A stretch of 64,000 nt of DNA from an uncultured Bacteroidales bacterium. GTDB lineage: Bacteria > Bacteroidota > Bacteroidia > Bacteroidales > UBA932. The position numbers and the translations under genes are program-made. The notes under the pieces are model-generated. The model was not told where the DNA came from. It made no database searches and saw only the letters and a program-made list of their open reading frames with translations. This document shows, piece by piece, positions 60,295-64,000 of this stretch. The stretch is from assembly GCA_900545245.1 (NCBI GenBank), contig UQYV01000001.1:1-64000 (forward strand), given 5' to 3'. Position 1 is the first letter of the stretch, and each line of letters begins with the position of its first letter.

Positions 60295-61428
60295 TTACAA
60301 CAGCATTGCCGCGAAGCCGCAGACGAGGGCCACGAAGCAGTTGAGCAACTTTGCTTTCAGAAAGGCTGACTTGCTCTCGGCGAGGAGCGGAATGGAGGCG
60401 TGGCCGTCTTGGGAGATGCTGCTGGCGAGAAGAACCGGGAACGGGACTATGCCGGCAGCATAGAGGGTCACGAAAATCAGGTGCGGACCGGACTCCGGGA
60501 TTATGCCGACAGCCACCGCGAACAGAATCATCAGGGCGGTGTTGTCGCTTATCCATGAGCTTATGTCAATGAAGTGCATCAGTATGGCGATGGCGGACAG
60601 AACGCCGAATGTCCAGAGGAAAATGTTGAGGAAATGTTTTCTTATGACATGATGCCAGATATGTTCGTCTATGAAATGGTCGGAGGCGAAAATAATGACT
60701 CCGAGCATTATGACGCTGAGGCAGGCAAAGAGAACATTCATCCAAGTCTCTTTGAGAAGGTCTATCTTTAGAGTTTGGTGGATGTCGGTGTCTGGAGTTT
60801 CCGAAAGCAGTTCCGTATTGTTGTTGCAGCAGTTGTCATGCCCTTCTTCGTGGTCATGCTCCAGAAATCCGAATCCGAGAGCCACTATGAATGCGGCCAA
60901 GCCAATCGACAGCACAGCCCGTCTCCACCCGAAATGCCGTTGCCCCCGCGGCTTCGTGTCTTCGTGCTCGTGAATCTCAAATCCCTCATCGCAGCAGTCC
61001 TGTTCCTGGGCCATCGCGGCATCTCCTTTTTTCTTCCTCAGCCGTTCGCCGGCAAAGTCGGTGAGAACTCCTGTGACGACGGCGATTACAAACAGCACTC
61101 CGAACAGAATCAGGGCTTTTTGCGGGAACATCGCGAGCATCATGAATGCCTCGTCGCCCGATGATGCAATCATCATTGCAACGAGTGCGCCGAAACTGAA
61201 CAGCCCGTGCGTGTAGAGCGAGACCGTTGCAAAGCCGCCGATGCAGCCTGGAATCAGGCCGAGCGTGGCGCCGAACAGCACCTGTCCGAACCGTGTCTTG
61301 CGAAGGCGTGAGAAGAACTTGCCGTGAGACTCGATGTTCAAGGCTTCAATCATCATCATCATCACAATCACGAGCCCAGTGATGAGGATGCTGTTGCGGA
61401 GGATGTCTATGAGAGTGTGGAAAAACAT
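60295..61428 (-). CDS. 10-TM putative heavy-metal exporter (ArsP_2-like)
   Basis: The 377-residue membrane protein has about ten helices in two halves, with 'GLIPGCIGGFATVSLYTHGLFSFGALVAMMIASSGDEAF' and 'VGIIPESGPHLIFVTLYAAGIVPFPVLLASSISQDGHASIPLLA' as mirrored blocks, described here by their cores 'IPGCIGG' and 'IPESGPH'. The family has been labelled as a putative metal or arsenic exporter or manganese transporter. The central loop is rich in metal-binding residues: 'EQDCCDEGFEIHEHED' and 'EHDHEEGHDNCC'. It lies 74 bp downstream of the DUF1573 gene on the same strand. Transport of divalent metal is likely; the ion is not known. Confidence 0.8.
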   Translation of the reverse strand: MFFHTLIDILRNSILITGLVIVMMMMIEALNIESHGKFFSRLRKTRFGQVLFGATLGLIPGCIGGFATVSLYTHGLFSFGALVAMMIASSGDEAFMMLAMFPQKALILFGVLFVIAVVTGVLTDFAGERLRKKKGDAAMAQEQDCCDEGFEIHEHEDTKPRGQRHFGWRRAVLSIGLAAFIVALGFGFLEHDHEEGHDNCCNNNTELLSETPDTDIHQTLKIDLLKETWMNVLFACLSVIMLGVIIFASDHFIDEHIWHHVIRKHFLNIFLWTFGVLSAIAILMHFIDISSWISDNTALMILFAVAVGIIPESGPHLIFVTLYAAGIVPFPVLLASSISQDGHASIPLLAESKSAFLKAKLLNCFVALVCGFAAMLL

Positions 61429-61502
61429 TCTGAATGGAGGTTATTCACTTGAGTAAGAGGTTGATGCGTGGATGTTGTACAATGCGGGCGTTTTGATGTG
61501 CG

Positions 61503-62636
61503 TCACTCCAGGACTCCGGAGATGAATAGGTTTACTATCGGACGGAGAGGGGAGTTTGTCGTAAGCGTCACGATGATAAGGGTCTCGCCTTTCGGAAGCA
61601 TTGAGGTGTCGACATGGACGCGTACCTTTCCTTCCTGTCCCGGAGCAACCGGCTGAATCGTCCCGTGGGAGTAGCGTGGTGCATCGGTGTCGCACTTGTA
61701 GACTTGAAGACATCGCTTGCCCTCGTTCGTGAACGTGAACTCTGCATCGATTGTCCTGCCGGCCTTCATCTTTCCGAACGAATATGTGCTCGTCGTGAAC
61801 TTCGGTCTCGGGCCGTTGGATTTCTCGGCCTCGGACAGCAAGCTGAAGTTGTCAGTCGTGAAAGCATATATTCTTAGTTTACCGGCCTTTACGCCTTCAG
61901 GCAGTCCGGATAGCGAGAATGATCTCACTCCGTCCACGACCGGCACGGCATAGTACCAGTTCTTGCCCCATCTCTTCCGCGATGTCTTCACCGTGCAACT
62001 GACTTCGGCTTCACCCCCTGCCGGGATGACTTCCGGAGATACTTTCAGGGACAGGCCGTCACTGATGTCGGCGAATGTCAGTCTGACAGGTTTCTTGCCG
62101 AGATTCGCGACCGTGAACTTGTCGCTCCGGCTTTCGCCCTGAAGTATGTTCCCGCATTTGACATCAAGAGTACGAAACCCTATATCCCCGAAACGTTTGG
62201 GGAACAATTCGGCCTGCGAGAGCTTCTTTTCGTGGCACACGCCGCGCAGGCGGAGTATCACCGGCTTTTTCGAGTCAGAGAAATATGCAGTCAGATTCTT
62301 GTCGAACGGGAGGGGAGCCTCGTTGTTGCTGTAGGTGACCGAAATCTTGCCGGTTTCGCCCGGCTTTATCGGAGCCTTTGTCCATTCCACGTCAGTGCAT
62401 CCGCAGGAAGATACCACGCTGTAGATCGCTACCGGCTCTTTGCCGATGTTCTTGACTGAAAATGAACAGCTTACCGGCCCGCTTCCAAGCAGTATGTCCC
62501 CGAAGTCGTGGATGTCGCTGTTCAGTTCGATGTTTCTGCTGACTTTCACCTGTGCCTCCGCCGGGGTCTGCATTGACGCAGCAAGCACCAGGAGGGTGAC
62601 GAAGTGTATGATATTCCGTGTCTTATGTCCTTTCAT
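61503..62636 (-). CDS. DUF1573-domain exported protein
   Basis: The 377-residue protein has a signal peptide (to about residue 28). An N-terminal DUF1573 domain (about 40-130, 'HDFGDILLGSGPVSCSFSVKNIG' and 'SSCGCTDVEW') is followed by a middle beta domain and a second, C-terminal DUF1573-like domain (about 275-377, 'YSFGKMKAGRTIDAEFTFTNEG'). The fold is Ig-like (ASPM/Hydin-type). The family is abundant in Bacteroidota and its role is not established; the CGC motif in the first domain may bind metal or form a disulfide. It is upstream of the metal-exporter-like gene and divergent from the ferredoxin gene. Confidence 0.85.
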   Translation of the reverse strand: MKGHKTRNIIHFVTLLVLAASMQTPAEAQVKVSRNIELNSDIHDFGDILLGSGPVSCSFSVKNIGKEPVAIYSVVSSCGCTDVEWTKAPIKPGETGKISVTYSNNEAPLPFDKNLTAYFSDSKKPVILRLRGVCHEKKLSQAELFPKRFGDIGFRTLDVKCGNILQGESRSDKFTVANLGKKPVRLTFADISDGLSLKVSPEVIPAGGEAEVSCTVKTSRKRWGKNWYYAVPVVDGVRSFSLSGLPEGVKAGKLRIYAFTTDNFSLLSEAEKSNGPRPKFTTSTYSFGKMKAGRTIDAEFTFTNEGKRCLQVYKCDTDAPRYSHGTIQPVAPGQEGKVRVHVDTSMLPKGETLIIVTLTTNSPLRPIVNLFISGVLE

Positions 62637-62704
62637 AATCGTAATGTCTCATCTGTTCTGGAAATCATTGTCTCGGAATGGTGGTGAGGAATGATTCCGA
62701 AACG

Positions 62705-62712
62705 CAAAGATA
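62705..62712 (-). promoter_or_regulatory. -7 box for the DUF1573 gene
   Basis: Minus-strand TATCTTTG, 69 bases before the start codon. Confidence 0.45.
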
Positions 62713-62747
62713 CTTGAAAATATCTTGTAAAAAATCAAAACAGTTTC

Positions 62748-62755
62748 TAAATTTG
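62748..62755 (+). promoter_or_regulatory. -7 box for the ferredoxin gene
   Basis: TAAATTTG, with a CTTG 20 bp upstream at 62724-62727 as a weak -33. The leader is about 70 bases. Confidence 0.55.
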
Positions 62756-62829
62756 CAAGACTTTACGTCTTTGGCGATGCCGAAGCGGAAAGGAGGTAGA
62801 ATTAACGATTATTTTAAACTCATAAACTT

Positions 62830-62997
62830 ATGGCTCACAAAATCACACAGGACTGCGTAGCTTGCGGTACTTGTCTCAACGAATGCCCTGTCGGAGCGAT
62901 TTCCGAAGGCGACATCTACAAAATTGATCCTAACGTATGCATTGACTGCGGCACCTGCGCTGACGCTTGCCCACAGGGCGCAATCGTCGCTGAATAA
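62830..62997 (+). CDS. 2[4Fe-4S] ferredoxin
   Basis: This 55-residue protein is a clostridial-type ferredoxin. Two CxxCxxCxxxCP cluster motifs are complete: 'CVACGTCLNECP' (Cys 9, 12, 15, 19) and 'CIDCGTCADACP' (Cys 37, 40, 43, 47). Two low-potential clusters should carry electrons for anaerobic oxidoreductases such as pyruvate:ferredoxin oxidoreductase or hydrogenase. The gene has its own promoter and terminator and no adjacent partner. It points to an anaerobic lifestyle. Confidence 0.95.
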   Translation: MAHKITQDCVACGTCLNECPVGAISEGDIYKIDPNVCIDCGTCADACPQGAIVAE

Positions 62998-63030
62998 GGC
63001 AGTTATCCGTATGAATATGCGGTAGTCTTG

Positions 63031-63066
63031 AAGGAGGATGGCACTGACGCTGTTCTCCTTTTTTGT
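63031..63066 (+). terminator. Terminator after the ferredoxin gene
   Basis: AAGGAG (63031-63036) pairs with CTCCTT (63055-63060), followed by a T-rich run. Confidence 0.65.
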
Positions 63067-63179
63067 TTTAGGAACCTTCTTCTGACGCAGTTTATTTTTT
63101 TTCATGTTTCTTGGGGCGCACTTTTTGCTCAGTGCGTGCGGCTTCTACCGGAGAATCAGAACCGGTGGGGCCGCATAGA

Positions 63180-63836
63180 ATGTATATAGGAAACAGACTT
63201 TTCATATTCGACCTCGACGGCACTTTGATAGATTCCGTCGCTGACCTGGCCGCTGCGGGAAACCACACACTGGAACTTCACGGGTTCCGGACTCATCAAC
63301 TTCAAGAGTACTATAAGTTTGTCGGGAACGGCATAGGAAAACTGATGGAACGTGCACTTCCGGAAGGCTCGAAGCACCTTGCCGAGTCGCTTCTGGACGA
63401 TTTCCGCGCCTACTACAATATCCATCTTGCCGACAATACGAAGCCCTATCCCGGCATTCCGGAACTTCTCTCCTACATCCAGTCTCAGGGCGCGAAGATT
63501 GCCGTGGCTTCGAACAAGTACCAAGCTGCCACGGAGATGCTGGTGGGCAAACTTTTCCCGGATATATGCTTCTGTTCTATCCACGGTCAGCGTGACGGCG
63601 TCGCCCGCAAGCCGGCTCCGGAGGTTGTCTTCGAGATTGTCGAGGATGCGGACGCAAGGCTCTCCGATGTCATCTACGTCGGTGATTCTGATGTAGATAT
63701 GCGCACTGCGGCAAACGCCGATGTCTGTGCGATAGGTGTCACCTACGGCTTCTGCCCGGCCGAAACTGTAGCGTCGTTCAAACCATGGAAAGTGGCTTCT
63801 TCCGCTGCTGAAATCAAGGCGATTCTTGAGGGCTGA
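63180..63836 (+). CDS. HAD-family phosphatase (phosphoglycolate phosphatase-like)
   Basis: The 218-residue protein is a HAD hydrolase with all four motifs: 'FIFDLDGTLIDS' (nucleophile Asp), 'AVASNKY' (Ser), 'ARKPAPEVV' (Lys) and 'YVGDSDVDMRTAANAD' (Asp pair). The cap domain lies between motifs I and II, as in Gph-type phosphatases. Phosphoglycolate is the likely substrate, but related enzymes vary. I chose the ATG at 63180; the frame is open from 63111, but the added residues look unlike the family. Confidence 0.88.
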   Translation: MYIGNRLFIFDLDGTLIDSVADLAAAGNHTLELHGFRTHQLQEYYKFVGNGIGKLMERALPEGSKHLAESLLDDFRAYYNIHLADNTKPYPGIPELLSYIQSQGAKIAVASNKYQAATEMLVGKLFPDICFCSIHGQRDGVARKPAPEVVFEIVEDADARLSDVIYVGDSDVDMRTAANADVCAIGVTYGFCPAETVASFKPWKVASSAAEIKAILEG

Positions 63837-63865
63837 AAAAATATCACTCTGCGATGCAGAAATTT

Positions 63866-63896
63866 TTTGCCATATAGAAAAATAGTCTTATACTTG
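63866..63896 (+). promoter_or_regulatory. Promoter of the gene at the window end
   Basis: TTTG (63866-63869), a 19-bp spacer and TATACTTG (63889-63896, one mismatch) lie before a start codon at 63926. Confidence 0.7.
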
Positions 63897-63925
63897 CATC
63901 GCAATTTGAAAAAGGGAAATTAGAT

Positions 63926-64000
63926 ATGGAAACCAAGAAAAGACGTGTAGTCAGCTATGAGAATATGGATGAGGCGCTCGCTGCCGCGTTCAATGAGAAA
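63926..64000 (+). CDS. Start of a gene cut by the window end
   Basis: Twenty-five codons are visible, beginning METKKRRVVSYENMDEALA. The start is basic, with no signal peptide. A consensus promoter and a GGGAAA purine stretch before the ATG support a real gene. Too little is present to name it. Confidence 0.6.
   Translation, partial: METKKRRVVSYENMDEALAAAFNEK

Noticed and set aside
1..64000. tRNA, rRNA, riboswitch or insertion-sequence genes
   Set aside because: Reading the gaps by eye I found no T-loop pattern, rRNA stretch, known riboswitch core or transposase; a covariance search could still find a short RNA.

Overview
This window is a chromosomal segment of a member of the Bacteroidota, most likely of the order Bacteroidales. 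The evidence is a SusC/SusD pair, many short-signal lipoproteins with BACON, Ig-like and FN3 modules, a type III glutamine synthetase, a DUF4293 protein, and repeated occurrences of the Bacteroidota promoter (-33 TTTG, about 19-20 bp, -7 TAnnTTTG). I cannot name the genus. I saw no rRNA, tRNA, CRISPR array or complete insertion sequence.

Layout. 1-23 kb is mostly housekeeping: a LytTR regulator, a nucleoside phosphorylase, an esterase, a Clp ATPase divergent from gyrA, a TPR protein, PhoH, a DUF389 membrane protein, an apparent SPOR-lipoprotein/M28-like/leuS/YitT/YitT operon, a membrane AraC-type regulator, ettA and prfB. 24.5-42.5 kb is one long co-directional run of ten exported proteins: Ig-like, coiled-coil, BACON and FN3 lipoproteins, a subtilase lipoprotein, then SusC, SusD and a last lipoprotein. 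It has no carbohydrate-active enzyme, so it looks like a protein or peptide capture locus. glnN, rpsO and pnp follow.

47.7-58.9 kb is an accessory, defence-like island. It holds an AAA/DUF4143 ATPase and a relic of another, a flavodiiron protein, an Ig-like lipoprotein, an AbiEi/AbiEii pair, an EamA transporter, an orphan AbiEi whose toxin is cut off after about 22 codons, an operon of a HARE-HTH-like regulator with a DNA glycosylase and an acidic-tailed protein, and an XRE/AbiEii pair. Four copies of a short dispersed repeat mark its junctions. From 59 kb the content is core again: malic enzyme, a 10-TM metal exporter-like permease, a DUF1573 protein, a 55-residue ferredoxin, a HAD phosphatase and the start of a small gene.

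Most notable: (1) a palindromic element family with two conserved internal motifs and arms that differ between copies but stay self-complementary, whose three copies sit at stop codons between convergent genes; (2) the HARE-HTH/DNA-glycosylase/acidic-protein operon; (3) an M28-peptidase-like protein that has lost most metal ligands and is fused to a TonB-C-like domain; (4) candidate operators overlapping the promoters or starts of two antitoxin genes; (5) an array of six 11-bp units in the leader of the SPOR lipoprotein gene.
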